A stretch of 64,000 nucleotides of DNA, taken from positions 124,001-188,000 of the forward strand of contig CBDCYT010000012.1 of assembly GCA_965224325.1 (NCBI GenBank), in the 5' to 3' direction. Below are positions 1 to 8,121 of this stretch, in pieces. Source of the DNA: CBDCMJ01 sp965224325. GTDB lineage: Bacteria; Chloroflexota; Dehalococcoidia; Lucifugimonadales; UBA3495. Under the pieces are notes generated by a model, which was not told where the DNA came from, searched no databases, and was given only the letters and a program-made list of their open reading frames with translations. Position numbers and translations under genes: made by a program. Numbering within the stretch: the first letter of the stretch is position 1; each line of letters begins with the position of its first letter.

Positions 1-120
1 GGCGTCGTCCCCAGGGTTTACGTCGGGGTGGTGCTCACGGGCCAGCTTTCGATAAGCCCGCCGGATGTCCTTCTCGGAGCCATCGCGGGCCACTCCCAAT
101 ACATCGTAGTAGTTAGGCAT
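1..120 (-). CDS. dnaJ: DnaJ chaperone, N-terminal J domain (cut by window edge)
   Basis: Forty codons are visible, starting from ATG at 118-120. The peptide begins MPNYYDVLGVARDGSEKDI and reaches the J-domain HPD motif (HHPDVNPGDD), which stimulates the ATPase of DnaK/Hsp70. A purine-rich AGGAG lies 7 nt upstream of the ATG. The gene is divergent from the small heat shock gene at 330, with a 209-bp shared promoter region. The rest lies outside the window, so full DnaJ (Gly/Phe and zinc domains) cannot be separated from a shorter CbpA-like J protein. Confidence 0.9.
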   Translation of the reverse strand, partial: MPNYYDVLGVARDGSEKDIRRAYRKLAREHHPDVNPGDDA

Positions 121-146
121 ATCCGTTCTCCTCGGCCCATAGGACT

Positions 147-175
147 ATTTTAGCTAAGTTGACCATATATATCAA
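147..175 (-). promoter_or_regulatory. sigma70-type promoter for dnaJ
   Basis: On the minus strand TTGATA (170-175) is separated by 17 nt from TAAAAT (147-152), 27 nt before the dnaJ ATG. The -35 lies inside CTTGA-N9-TCAAC, which resembles the inverted half-sites of HspR/HAIR operators but with shortened spacing. Confidence 0.6.
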
Positions 176-226
176 GACTTAGTGACATCCACTAACCGTA
201 TCTTTGATGGCTTATAAACATAATAC

Positions 227-255
227 TTGACAAGAACCACTCAACTATCTATAAT
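227..255 (+). promoter_or_regulatory. sigma70 consensus promoter for hsp20
   Basis: TTGACA (227-232), a 17-nt spacer and TATAAT (250-255) form a perfect consensus promoter 75 nt upstream of the hsp20 ATG. CTTGA-N10-TCAAC (226-245) overlaps the promoter and resembles a HAIR operator one base short, so repression by an HspR-type protein is possible but unproven. Confidence 0.75.
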
Positions 256-329
256 TCCGGTTGCACGGTCTGAAACCAAACACCAACATCCAGACCGCCA
301 ATTTTGAGATTATTTAGGAGGCGATAACA

Positions 330-848
330 ATGGTACTACGGTATTGGGATCCGTTCACAGACGTGAGGCGTATGCAGGAGAGCATAAACAGCTTTTGGCG
401 CGGCAACCATCCCCAGGTCGCCAACCATCACCAAGTCGAAGAGCCGGAGACGGTGCGATGGCCACTCCCTCTAGACGTGTCCGACGAAGGCGACAACTTC
501 TTGGTGGAAGCGTCCTTGCCCGGCGTTATGCCGGAGGACATCGAGGTCGCCATCGAGGGTAATCTGCTGAGCATCAAGGGCGATTGCAAGGTGGAGCGGG
601 AGCACAACCGGGGTGAGCACATCATTCGAGAGCGGCGCACCGGCGCTTTTCACCGTTCGCTGCGTTTACCCAGCACAGTGGACACCGACCGGGCGGCGCC
701 TCACTACCAGAACGGGGTACTCACCATCACCTTGCCCAAGGTAGAAACAAGAAAAGCCAGGCAACTCAAAGTCACCACCGGGAACAGCCGGACGACGGGG
801 CAGCCTAAGCCTGGCGATGGTCCCAAGAACCCGAGGCTTCGCCAATAG
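330..848 (+). CDS. hsp20: Hsp20/alpha-crystallin small heat shock protein
   Basis: 172 aa; ATP-independent holdase that binds unfolding proteins in the cytoplasm. The N-terminus (VLRYWDPFTDVRRMQ) is the usual Hsp20 start. An alpha-crystallin domain covers roughly residues 45-140 with LPGV..EDIEV and the closing NGVLTITLPK motif. The tail after residue 145 is polar and lacks a clear IxI motif. TAGGAGG 8 nt upstream of ATG fixes the start. A consensus promoter precedes it, and the divergent dnaJ supports a heat-shock role. Confidence 0.93.
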   Translation: MVLRYWDPFTDVRRMQESINSFWRGNHPQVANHHQVEEPETVRWPLPLDVSDEGDNFLVEASLPGVMPEDIEVAIEGNLLSIKGDCKVEREHNRGEHIIRERRTGAFHRSLRLPSTVDTDRAAPHYQNGVLTITLPKVETRKARQLKVTTGNSRTTGQPKPGDGPKNPRLRQ

Positions 849-913
849 CGGGGCCTCGGGCCCAAACCCACAGCGATAACCCGTCAACCAACGGGATAAA
901 GAATCATAGGACG

Positions 914-1150
914 GTGCCGGACATGTCATCGATAATCGCTCAGCCAGACAAAGACCAACAAGATTCCGTACCTGGCGCCCGCAAAGACGGGCTTACTCCC
1001 AAAATGATGGGGGAACTGACTGCCATCTTAGATGAGGCCGTTGCTGAAGAAGAAACCGGAAACATTGACGGAGCGATCTGGTGCTACTCAGTCCCAGCCC
1101 CGGGCGTCCGTTACTACGGCTTTGAAACGCCGGAACGCATCGGACGCTGA
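914..1150 (+). CDS. small hypothetical protein, doubtful
   Basis: A 78-codon frame between hsp20 and the zinc-ribbon gene. Residues 20-50 are plausible protein (LTPKMMGELTAILDEAVAEE, acidic helix). The end is atypical and another frame continues across 1032-1235, so this may be a frameshifted remnant. AGGACGG lies 6 nt before the ATG. I recognise no family. Confidence 0.3.
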   Translation: MPDMSSIIAQPDKDQQDSVPGARKDGLTPKMMGELTAILDEAVAEEETGNIDGAIWCYSVPAPGVRYYGFETPERIGR

Positions 1151-1249
1151 GTTGAGGCCGGCCAACTATAGCCATCGCCATGATGCATTGGCGCTTGTCG
1201 GGGTGGAGCTTTCAGCCATGCGAAAGATTATTTAAAGGAGGTCCCTGAA

Positions 1250-1456
1250 GTGTTTTGGCTAAAAGGCTGTCCCAAATGCGGTGGTGACCTTTACAAACAA
1301 GTCGATCAATTCGGCGTGTACGTCGCATGCCTGCAGTGTGGCCGCCACCTGGTCCCGGACACAGCCGTCGTGGGGTTAACACCGCTGGCTGAAGTCGTTG
1401 GCAGTCCCGCGGTTGGCAACCTGGCGCCCCAAGAGCCTGAAGAAGCTACCGTATAG
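1250..1456 (+). CDS. small zinc-ribbon protein
   Basis: 68 aa from a GTG start with AAGGAGG 8 nt upstream. Two knuckles, CPKCGG (residues 7-12) and CLQCGR (27-32), form a rubredoxin/zinc-ribbon type metal site. The rest is an Ala/Pro/Glu-rich tail ending EPEEATV. No catalytic domain is present; binding of nucleic acid or protein is possible but the target is unknown. It lies in the same direction as hsp20, 400 nt downstream. Confidence 0.7.
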   Translation: MFWLKGCPKCGGDLYKQVDQFGVYVACLQCGRHLVPDTAVVGLTPLAEVVGSPAVGNLAPQEPEEATV

Positions 1457-1880
1457 CGGGCGTCTAGGGCGGTATCCTGCAGGCGCCTTGTCCCAGAGGC
1501 GCCCGCAGATTAGGAGGAGGGGACCGGAGTGGGGGGAGGTCAACCGGGGGGGTCCCTCCTCACCAACTACTACGGTTACAGCCGGGAAACGGATCTGACG
1601 CGGCCCATGGGCAGGCTGGCCGGCCGGGACGGCGTAACAGTTCAGCATCGAGGGGGTCAGAGTGTGTCACGCCCGGCAATCAGAGATTAAATCTCTGCTG
1701 CTGGCGCTCAAGCCGGCGGCTGTGAAACCGCTTTATGCGGCTTTCGGCGAATTGGACTCATCAACTATGAATAGTTACGGGATGGCGGTGTCTTTCAATA
1801 GCCGCAATACCCCCTTCCTTTCTTTCCCCCTAGGTCTGCCGAAGGGTCGAGGGCCAATGGTCCTACAAACTCACCACGAA
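1457..1880. repeat. gene-free stretch with dispersed repeat, copy 1 (about 1630-1780)
   Basis: No credible gene lies between 1457 and the tRNA at 2066. About 1630-1780 matches 58530-58690 in the same orientation, sharing GTTCAGCATCG, TTTAATCTCTGC or TTAAATCTCTGC, GGCGCTCA-GCCGGCGG and GGCTTTCGGCG. Both copies precede a tRNA gene (tRNA-Asn and tRNA-Val). Reading frames differ between copies, so the repeat is probably noncoding. Confidence 0.5.
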
Positions 1881-2065
1881 TAGACTCTCCGCCAAGTCTC
1901 GATAACTAAAAGGCCCGGTACGGGATGGCGCGCCGCTTGAGAGTTGAATCTGCCGATGCTACAATTTCAATCGCTACAGGTTCAATCGCTGCAGGCCCAC
2001 ACTCCTTGCCACCGGAGCGCAGGTGCGGCGGGCCACCGCCCGGGGAACCACTCCCCGGACAATAC

Positions 2066-2140
2066 TCCCCAGTAGCTCAGCGGTAGAGCGGGCGGCTGTT
2101 AACCGCTAGGTCCTAGGTTCGAATCCTAGCTGGGGAGCCA
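2066..2140 (+). tRNA. tRNA-Asn (anticodon GTT)
   Basis: 75 nt with encoded CCA. The acceptor stem TCCCCAG/CTGGGGA pairs over 7 bp. D arm GCTC-AGCGGTA-GAGC, anticodon arm GGCGG-CTGTTAA-CCGCT with GTT in the loop, and T arm CCTAG-GTTCGAAT-CCTAG are all canonical. U33 is present. Confidence 0.95.
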
Positions 2141-2285
2141 TATCCCCCCCTCGTTAGCTATGGCATAGCCCCTAGAATGGGCCAGTTACCACTTTGGTCA
2201 CCCGTCCAAGTAGAGGCAAATAGGAGAGGACTCTGGGAAAGACAACACCCGGGGCCTTAGGGTAACGGGATGGAGAAGACCCGCA

Positions 2286-2405
2286 CTACTCAGAGGCGTT
2301 GGTGGCCTTACAGCGCCCACATCTGATGTGCTAGGGCCGGGCCAGCAATAAGGCCCAGGCTTTCCCGCAGAGCCAGCAACGCGGGTTTTCGTCCTGTACT
2401 GGCAT
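2286..2405 (-). pseudogene. phage Com-like zinc ribbon with internal amber codon
   Basis: Starting at ATG 2403-2405, the frame reads MPVQDENPRCWLCGKAW, then ARP, then a TAG (2331-2333), then HIRCGRCKATNASE and a stop. Ignoring the amber codon, this gives a 39-residue protein with two CxxC knuckles and the RC.RCKATN ending seen in Mu Com-like phage zinc ribbons. It follows the C2H2-like gene and the portal fragment on the same strand, supporting a phage origin. The amber codon suggests decay or suppression. Confidence 0.45.
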
Positions 2406-2524
2406 CGCTCTATGCTCATGACCACATGGGCCGCCCTCAGGGGTGAGACTGGGGTGGTGATCCGAAGCGCCGAAGGAGCTACGGCGCCGAGCGAGCCGCC
2501 GTCCCTGGCCCGGTTCTTTGTCAG

Positions 2525-2704
2525 TTAGGGCGCGTTTCGGCCGCTCGGGTCGCGGTGGTGTCGGGCGCCCGGCCGGTCCCGGCGGGCCTCTACCGGGAGC
2601 CCACGCCTCTTGCCCACCGCCTTGGGGTGCGCCAACTCGATGTGCTCGCTCGCCGAGCCATGGCCACACCAGAGTCGGCCGCATATCGGACACCGGTACC
2701 TCAC
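2525..2704 (-). CDS. small C2H2-like zinc-finger protein of phage remnant
   Basis: 59 aa. The GTG start (2702-2704) overlaps the TGA of the portal-like frame as GTGA, indicating translational coupling. It begins VRYRCPICGRLW and carries HIELAH, giving C-x2-C-x(n)-H-x4-H, a zinc-finger pattern. The basic tail (GKRR, EARRDRPGARHH) would suit nucleic-acid binding. No family was recognised. Confidence 0.55.
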   Translation of the reverse strand: MRYRCPICGRLWCGHGSASEHIELAHPKAVGKRRGLPVEARRDRPGARHHRDPSGRNAP

Positions 2705-3024
2705 TCCAGCACCGAAATCTGGGCCGCTTCGGTCGCGTCCATGCCAGCGTTGACCAGGGACGCGTAGGCCCTGGCCTTGGAGGCAACGTCGGCAGCCCAC
2801 GATCTCTCTAAGTTGAGAGTGACTGCGTACTCCAATTTAGCGTTAAGCTCGGCTTCCACCAGGCGGCCTAGGGGCGCGATCCGCCCGTGCAAGAGCTGCC
2901 GATACGCCTCCCGTTCCGATGCCATTGATGAGCCCCTTGGGAATCCCACAAGCCAACAGGACCGCGCGGCCCACGTCGGCCCGGAGCTGAACCAGGGCCG
3001 CGGGAGAATTCGCACCGAAGCGCT
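2701..3024 (-). pseudogene. phage portal protein (HK97-type), C-terminal fragment
   Basis: Two frames join into one portal-like C-terminus. The upstream frame reads ANSPAALVQLRADVGRAVLL and ACGIPKGLI; after a frameshift near 2930 it continues with SEREAYRQLLHGRIAPL and ends ARAYASLVNAGMDATEAAQ. Choice of a GIP residue run, then REAYR.....IAPL..L.E.EL, then AGM is typical of portal C-termini. The N-terminal ~300 residues are absent because the MITE at 3025 abuts the fragment. Identification is by motif only. Confidence 0.55.
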
Positions 3025-3177
3025 CTAGTATTACAACGACGGTTGGTATAAAAGGGCTCTTAGGAATCCCTTCGCAGCTATAGGCCAGCTTGTACGACAG
3101 CTTCGCGCCCGATCGTTCCCCAATACAATTTTCGCTCACGAGCCACTCTATTTTATGAAGCGTCGTTGTAATACTAG
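3025..3177 (+). mobile_element. MITE family 1, copy 1 (153 bp)
   Basis: It begins and ends at CTAG, with terminal inverted repeats CTAGTATTACAACGAC and GTCGTTGTAATACTAG. It has no ORF of its own. Copies at 5276-5428 and 14970-15122 have exactly the same length. Copy 2 seems to differ from this one at a single base in the right arm. The CTAG/TA target suggests mobilisation by an IS630/Tc1-type transposase. Confidence 0.85.
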
Positions 3178-4050
3178 GGCGAATCGACAATTGCTAGCCC
3201 CAGATGACTGAGGAGACCAGATACAGGGCCGACAGGAGGTAGAGACTTCTGCGGTCGTATCTGGTTGCGATTCGCCTCCACTGTTTCAATTTGTTGAAGG
3301 CTCGTTCAATCAGGTTCCTTTGCTTATACAGTTCCCGGTTATATTCCCAAGGGTCTCGGCGGTTGGACTTGGGCGGTATGACCGCTTCGGCGCCCTGGTT
3401 CCTGATAAAGGCCAGCACGCGGTTGCTCTCATACCCCTTGTCAGCGATGACCGCTCCGGCCTCGAGGCCGGTCAGCAGGGGTATGGCTTGAGAAACGTCC
3501 GCCTTCTGACCGCCGGTGAGAGAGAAGCGCACCGGCCGGCCCTGAGCATCGGCCACCAGATGAATCTTGGTGCTCAGTCCACCCCGGGAGCGGCCCACAG
3601 CCTCACATTGGCCCCCCCTTTCCCGCAGACTGCCTGCTGGTGGGCCCGGACTATGGTGGAATCAATCATCACGTATCTGTTGTCCGGGTCATCCAGCAAC
3701 ACCTGGAAGATTTTCTCCCAGATTCCGGTCTTGGCCCAGCGGGTGAATCGCTTGTGGACGCTTTTCCAGTTGCCGTACCCAGGGGGCAGGTCTTTCCAAT
3801 GGGCTCCACTGCGCAGCACCCACAGGACGCCGTTTACGAATTTCCGGTTGTCCTTGGCCGTAACGCCAACCCAGCCGGGACGCCCGGGCAAAGAGCCTTC
3901 TATCCGACGCCACTGAGCAGCGCTCAACTCACAACGTTCCACGCCAATCCCCTCCACCGCACGTCACTTCTCAGGGTTACACTCTATCCTCCTTTAGTAA
4001 GCTCCTACCCTATTTCCTCAGCCGAGTTTCACCCAATTGTCGATTCGCCC
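3177..4050 (-). mobile_element. IS5-family element (IS427-like), copy 1
   Basis: 874 bp with 17-bp terminal repeats GGGCGAATCGACAATTG (left) and its complement (right), flanked by TA. It is inserted exactly at the CTAG junction between the MITE at 3025 and the IS630 copy at 4050. It carries one transposase in two frames. Confidence 0.88.
3194..3957 (-). CDS. IS5-family (IS427-like) transposase, orfA/orfB frameshift pair
   Basis: OrfA (3574-3957) starts MEGIGVERCELSAAQWRRIE and carries the first DDE Asp in YVMIDSTIVRAHQQA. OrfB (3194-3598) begins with GRSRGGLSTKIH, has the second Asp in VIADKGYESNR and the Glu in RNLIERAFNKLKQWRR followed by IATRYD. The frames overlap at a run of seven G after AAA (near 3611-3620), the usual slippery site of this group, so a fused ~250-aa DDE transposase is expected. 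It acts on its own ends to cut and paste the element. Confidence 0.85.
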
Positions 4051-5279
4051 TAGTAGTCGGTCAACCTTGATGTTGAAAGTCCTACAGGAATCTGGCCGAT
4101 AGTCGTATACTGCTTGGGATGAAGTTCTGATGGGGGGGGGTGGCAGTGATGATCAGGGACAAGTACGCCGTGCGGCTGGCGCCGGAACAACGGGAAGAAC
4201 TCCAGAATCTGATTCGGGTTGGGAAAAGCTCGGCCCGAGTGACCGCCAGGGCGCGGATTCTCCTCAAGAGCGACGACAGTTGGGCCGCTCCCAAGGTGGC
4301 CGAGGCGCTGGATGTGGCGCTGGGCACCGTGTACCGGATTAAGCAGCGCTTTACCGAGGAGGGGTTGGACGGGGCCCTGTGGGACCGGCGCCAGGTCAAC
4401 CGGCATCGGAAGTTGGACGACCGGAGCGAAGCCCACCTCATCGCGTTGGCCTGCAGTCCAGCGCCGGAGGGCCACGACCACTGGACCCTGCGCCTGCTGG
4501 CTGGCAAGGTGGTGGAACTGGGGCTGGCGTCCTCCATGTCCCACGAGGGAGTGCGTAAGCGTCTCAAAAAAACGTTCTCAAGCCGTGGCAGAAGCAGGAG
4601 TGGTGCATCCCCAAGGTGAGCGCCGAGTTCGTGGCCAACATGGAGGACGTGCTGGACCTGTACGCCGAACCGTATGACCCCCAGCGTCCGGTGGTCTGCT
4701 TTGACGAGACCTCGACCCAGTTGCTGGCGGAGACCCGGCCCTCTCTGCCGCCCCGGCCTGGACTTCCCCTGCGGCAGGACTACGAATACCGGCGGGAAGG
4801 CGCCCGCAATCTGTTCCTGGCCTGCGAGCCGCTGGCCGGGTGGCGGCAGGTGGCGGTGACCCAGCGGCGCACCACGGGGGACTTCGCCCACCAGATGCGC
4901 TGGCTGGTGGATGAAGCCTATCCGGAGGTCCCGGTGGTGCGGGTGGTCCTGGACAATCTCAACACCCACCGCGCGGCGTCGCTGTACGAGACGTTCCCAG
5001 CGGCCGATGCCCGGCGGATTGCGAAACGGCTGGAGTTCCACTACACCCCGAAGCACGGGAGTTGGTTGAATATGGCGGAAATCGAGTTCAGCGTGCTGTC
5101 CCGCTGCTGCCTGAAGCAGCGGCTCCCCGACGAGGATGCGCTCGGGAGGGAAGTCCAGGCACTGGTGCGGGAGCGCAACGCCGCCCGAGTTGGTATCAAG
5201 TGGCGGTTCAAAACCCAGGACGCCCGATCCAAACTTCACCGCCTTTACCCTTTCGATTCCAAAGTTGACTGACTGCTAG
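4050..5279 (+). mobile_element. IS630-family element, copy 1
   Basis: 1230 bp between CTAG sites. Ends read CTAGTAGTCGGTCAAC and GTTGACTGACTGCTAG. Copy 2 (24051-25278, opposite strand) encodes the same proteins and is 2 bp shorter because of a 7-G instead of 9-G run just before the start codon. It is flanked on the right by MITE copy 2 sharing the CTAG. Confidence 0.88.
4140..5272 (+). CDS. IS630 transposase, two frames joined at A7 slippery site
   Basis: The first frame (4140-4619; GTG at 4140 or ATG at 4149) carries the paired helix-turn-helix: EQREELQNLIRVGKSSARV, then KVAEALDVALGTVYRIKQRF. The second frame (to 5272) carries the DDE catalytic part: VVCFDETSTQLL, VRVVLDNLNTH and TPKHGSWLNMAEIEFSVLSR. 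They meet at CTCAAAAAAACG near 4563-4573; shifted reading gives LKPWQKQEWCIPKVSAEF, as in intact family members, so programmed frameshifting is likely. The total is about 375 aa. Confidence 0.85.
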
Positions 5280-5428
5280 TATTACAACGACGGTTGGTAT
5301 AAAAGGGCTCTTAGGAATCCCTTCGCAGCTATAGGCCAGCTTGTACGACAGCTTCGCGCCCGATCGTTCCCCAATACAATTTTCGCTCACGAGCCACTCT
5401 ATTTTATGAACCGTCGTTGTAATACTAG
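5276..5428 (+). mobile_element. MITE family 1, copy 2 (153 bp)
   Basis: Same orientation as copy 1 and apparently one base different (in the right terminal repeat, where this copy matches the left arm better). It shares CTAG with the right end of IS630 copy 1. Its right end abuts the truncated sulfatase start at 5429. Confidence 0.85.
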
Positions 5429-5473
5429 GTGGTCCCGGCGAAAGGTGTCCGCAACAATCCAGATGACATTCAT
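5429..5473 (-). pseudogene. sulfatase N-terminal stub (15 codons)
   Basis: ATG at 5471-5473 is preceded by AGGAG. The stub reads MNVIWIVADTFRRDH and then runs into the MITE. The pattern N-V-I-x-I-V-x-D-T-x-R-x-D-H is the conserved start of type I sulfatases, where the Asp helps bind Ca2+. The rest of the gene is absent from the window, so the MITE composite marks a deletion or rearrangement. Confidence 0.6.
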
Positions 5474-5677
5474 AATGCACACTCCTGCGAACAAAGAGGA
5501 AGGATGAACTTATCACAAGAATGGGTAACCCGGAAAGTTCTTCACAGGTCAGTGGTGCGCCACAAAGCAGAAACCCACGCCGGGCTCGCTGGGCTTCTGC
5601 GGAGTTCCGTCCGCTACAGGACTGACTGGCCGCTCGTCTCCCGGCAGGTTTCACTGCCAGGTCGGGCCTGATGCTGA

Positions 5678-7298
5678 TTACAGCGCCAGAGTGAAAGTAA
5701 TGGTGAAGGTTCTTGATTTTATCCAGTTAGGTGGGCCGGACTGGACAAAATCAAGAACCGAGGCCGCTTCGCGGGTCACTCCGTCGCTCGGCATGGGCAC
5801 GGTGTACGTCAGCGTAGCCTCGTCTCCCACCACCTCTATGCCCTCCACGAAGTTGCGTATGAGCGTCTTGCGCTTGGGGATCGTCCCATCCTTCAGGAAG
5901 TCCCGGAAGTCCGCCACGTATCGCGCTATCTCCTCGGTGTTGGGCAGCTCCACCCTCCTCTGCTCAAGCTGGGTCTCGGCGTCCTCTCTTGCAGCCTCCA
6001 ACTGCTCCTCACGGTGCCTCAGAGACATGATGCGGGGCGACAGGACCTCCAGGGGGTCAACTCGCTGGTCTCAATGGCCTCGTAGAGCTTCTCAAGCCGT
6101 TTCCTCACGTCGGATAGCTCGGCCTCGACGACCTCCAGCCTACCCGCAAGCTCCCCGGCCATCGCGTCGATCTCCTCGGCCACCAGCTGCACCAGCGCCA
6201 CGATGGTCTCTTCGTTCAGAATCCGCTCCCTGATCTTCTCCACCACGAACGTCTCCAGCCTCGGGGCGTTCAGGTAGCGTGCGCTGCACGTCCCGGCTCC
6301 CTCCCTGAACAGGGTGCCGCAGATGTAGTAGGCGAACTGGCCGCTCTTAGCTCCCTGGGCCGAGTAGGGCTTGCCGCATACCCGGCAGCGCAAGAGGCCG
6401 CTCAGAAGGTACTGGCTGCCCACCCTGGCGGGTCTCTGCACCTTCGGGGCGCGGTCACTCATTGCCTGCTGCACGTCCTCGAACAGCTCCCTCGACACCA
6501 AGGCGGGCCACGCTCCCTCCACCCTTACAGGGTCGGCGTCCTTCTCTCCCTTGCTGGTCTTCCCCCATACGGCGGCACCGGTGTACGCTTCGTTTCGCAG
6601 CACGTAGTGGAGCGTTCCCTTGTACCAGCGCTTGCCCCTGTTGGTGATGCCCCTCTCGTTCAGCTCCTTGCATAGCTCCTTGAGGCCGCTGCCCCGCAGG
6701 GACTTCTCGAATATCTCCTTCACTACAGGAGCGGTGGTGGGGTCAACCTCCAGGGTGGGACGCTCCTTCGCCCCGTCGCTGACCTTCACCCGCTTGTAGC
6801 CGAAGGGGGCCTTTGATGCGAGGAAGAAACCCCGTGACGCGGCCTCCCGCATCCCCCGGACGACTTCCTGCGCCAAATTCTCGCTGTAGAATTCGTCCAC
6901 GCTCTCGATGATCCCCTCAAGCAGCCTGCCGGTGGCGTTGTCCTCGGCCTGCTCGGTGATGGACACCACGCGGATGCCCTTGCGCCGCAGCATGGACTTG
7001 AAGGCGACGGCGTGCTCGCGCTTCCTGGTGAAGCGGCTGAACTTCCATACGAGAATTACCTCGAAGGGGGCCTTGGGCTTGCCGCCCTCCTCGATCATCT
7101 CCCTGAACCGGGGCCTGTCGGCGACTCGGCCGCTCTCGGCCTCGTCGATGTAATCGCGGGCCACGGAGTAGCCGTTGGCCCTGGCGTAGTCCTTGAGCGC
7201 CCTCAGCTGGGCGGACACGGACAGGTCCACGTCCTGCCGGTGCTGGACACCCTGGCGTAGAGCGCCGCCGGTGTGAGCGGCTGTAGGTGCTTCTTCAT
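5678..7298 (-). pseudogene. large serine recombinase with two frameshifts
   Basis: Start ATG at 7296-7298 with AGGAGG upstream. The first frame gives ALYARVSS, containing the catalytic Ser, then shifts near 7247; the main frame begins DLSVSAQLRALKDYARANGY and carries WKFSRFTR, the recombinase domain (APFGYKRV...ITNRGKRWYKGTL) and a zinc-ribbon (LLRCRVCGKPY ... YYICG). A second shift near 6035-6045, in a C run, leads to SLRHREEQLEAAREDAE and the end TFTITFTLAL. About 540 aa when joined. Such enzymes integrate phages and elements at att sites. Either the gene is dead or two bases are miscalled. Confidence 0.8.
5708..5759. repeat. 20-bp-arm inverted repeat in the 3' end of the recombinase gene
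   Basis: Arms GGTTCTTGATTTT-A-TCCAGT and ACTGGA-C-AAAATCAAGAACC pair at 19 of 20 positions around a 12-nt loop. It lies within codons for the last ~25 residues. A related stretch sits at about 14023-14055 in another recombinase relic. It could be a terminator-like hairpin or recombination-related. Confidence 0.6.
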
Positions 7299-7362
7299 TT
7301 CGTCCTCCTGTTCGCTATTCTAGTTCGGTGCGTTGCAGCGGGCTGGTTGACGACCACTCCTG

Positions 7363-7668
7363 CTATCCGATGACTAGCAGGCTAGCTGTGACAAACCTGA
7401 CCGGCACCGTGTCGCCCTTTGTGTAGTTTTGCTGGAACCACTCGCGTAGACGTGCGCCACCCATGACCCGGGCCGTGCTATTCCCCTGCGCTCTCCTGTT
7501 CACATAACCCTCTATGAACCAACCGTCGCCAAGTTGGAGAGAGATGGGACCATCATCGCTCCTTACGAAGTGGTCGAAATCACGGGTGACGTTGAAAAAC
7601 CCTCGCTCGTAATAGGTCTTCTCCAAGCGAAGATGAAAGACCTCATTTGTGCTCATGTCACGGTTCAA
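7363..7668 (-). CDS. hypothetical protein downstream of vapC
   Basis: 101 aa from TTG at 7666-7668 (GGAGAAGG 7 nt upstream) or 97 aa from the ATG four codons later. The core reads FHLRLEKTYYERGFFNVTRD, then LGDGWFIEGYVNRR, MGGARLREWFQQNY and GDTVPVRF. The G-D-x-V-x-V ending after a WF helix is reminiscent of small beta-barrel DNA-binding proteins of the B3/EcoRII-N kind, but this is a guess. It starts 23 nt after vapC and is probably cotranscribed. Confidence 0.6.
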   Translation of the reverse strand: MNRDMSTNEVFHLRLEKTYYERGFFNVTRDFDHFVRSDDGPISLQLGDGWFIEGYVNRRAQGNSTARVMGGARLREWFQQNYTKGDTVPVRFVTASLLVIG

Positions 7669-7691
7669 GAGTCCCTTCTCCTAACGTTGAA

Positions 7692-8114
7692 TCAACCGTC
7701 CACCAGCTCGATGCGGTCGCCGTAGCGCCGAAAGTCTGCCGTGTTGAACGTAAGTAGCCGCCGCTCCCCATGCGCCAGCATGGTTGCCACGATGTTGGCG
7801 TCGTGAATCTGCCGGCCCCCTGCGGGAATCTCTCGGCATAGGGCTACCAGGAACTCGGTCACCACGGGACCGTCCTCAAGTATCTCGAAGTTGCCGATCA
7901 GCCTGCTCACGTCATCAAGGGCATCCTCGCGGGTGATAGCCACCGGCCACGTCTGCGGGCGAGTGACCACGGCCAGGTACTCTCGTATCACCTGACGACT
8001 GATCCTCAGCGGTTCAGGGTCTCGAAAAGCGTGTTCCAAGCTCGCCCTGGCCGCATCGTGATCCGGCGCGCCGGAGACGCGGGAGTTTACCAGCACGTTG
8101 GTGTCTATGAACAT
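7692..8114 (-). CDS. vapC: PIN-domain ribonuclease, VapC-type toxin
   Basis: 140 aa. FIDTNVLVNSRV gives the first acidic residue, followed by ISRQVIREYLAVVTRP, and QIHDANIVATMLAHG with the central acidic pair; it closes LLTFNTADFRRY. These are the Mg2+-binding positions of VapC endoribonucleases that cut tRNA or rRNA. The start is 7 nt after the stop of the gene at 8122. No classical AbrB/RHH antitoxin is adjacent; the upstream gene takes that position. Confidence 0.85.
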   Translation of the reverse strand: MFIDTNVLVNSRVSGAPDHDAARASLEHAFRDPEPLRISRQVIREYLAVVTRPQTWPVAITREDALDDVSRLIGNFEILEDGPVVTEFLVALCREIPAGGRQIHDANIVATMLAHGERRLLTFNTADFRRYGDRIELVDG

Positions 8115-8121
8115 GGCTGGC

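Noticed and set aside
2331..2786. 151-codon minus-strand ORF across the phage remnant
   Set aside because: It is out of frame with the better supported zinc-finger and portal frames for most of its length; only its last 25 codons coincide with the Com-like ORF.
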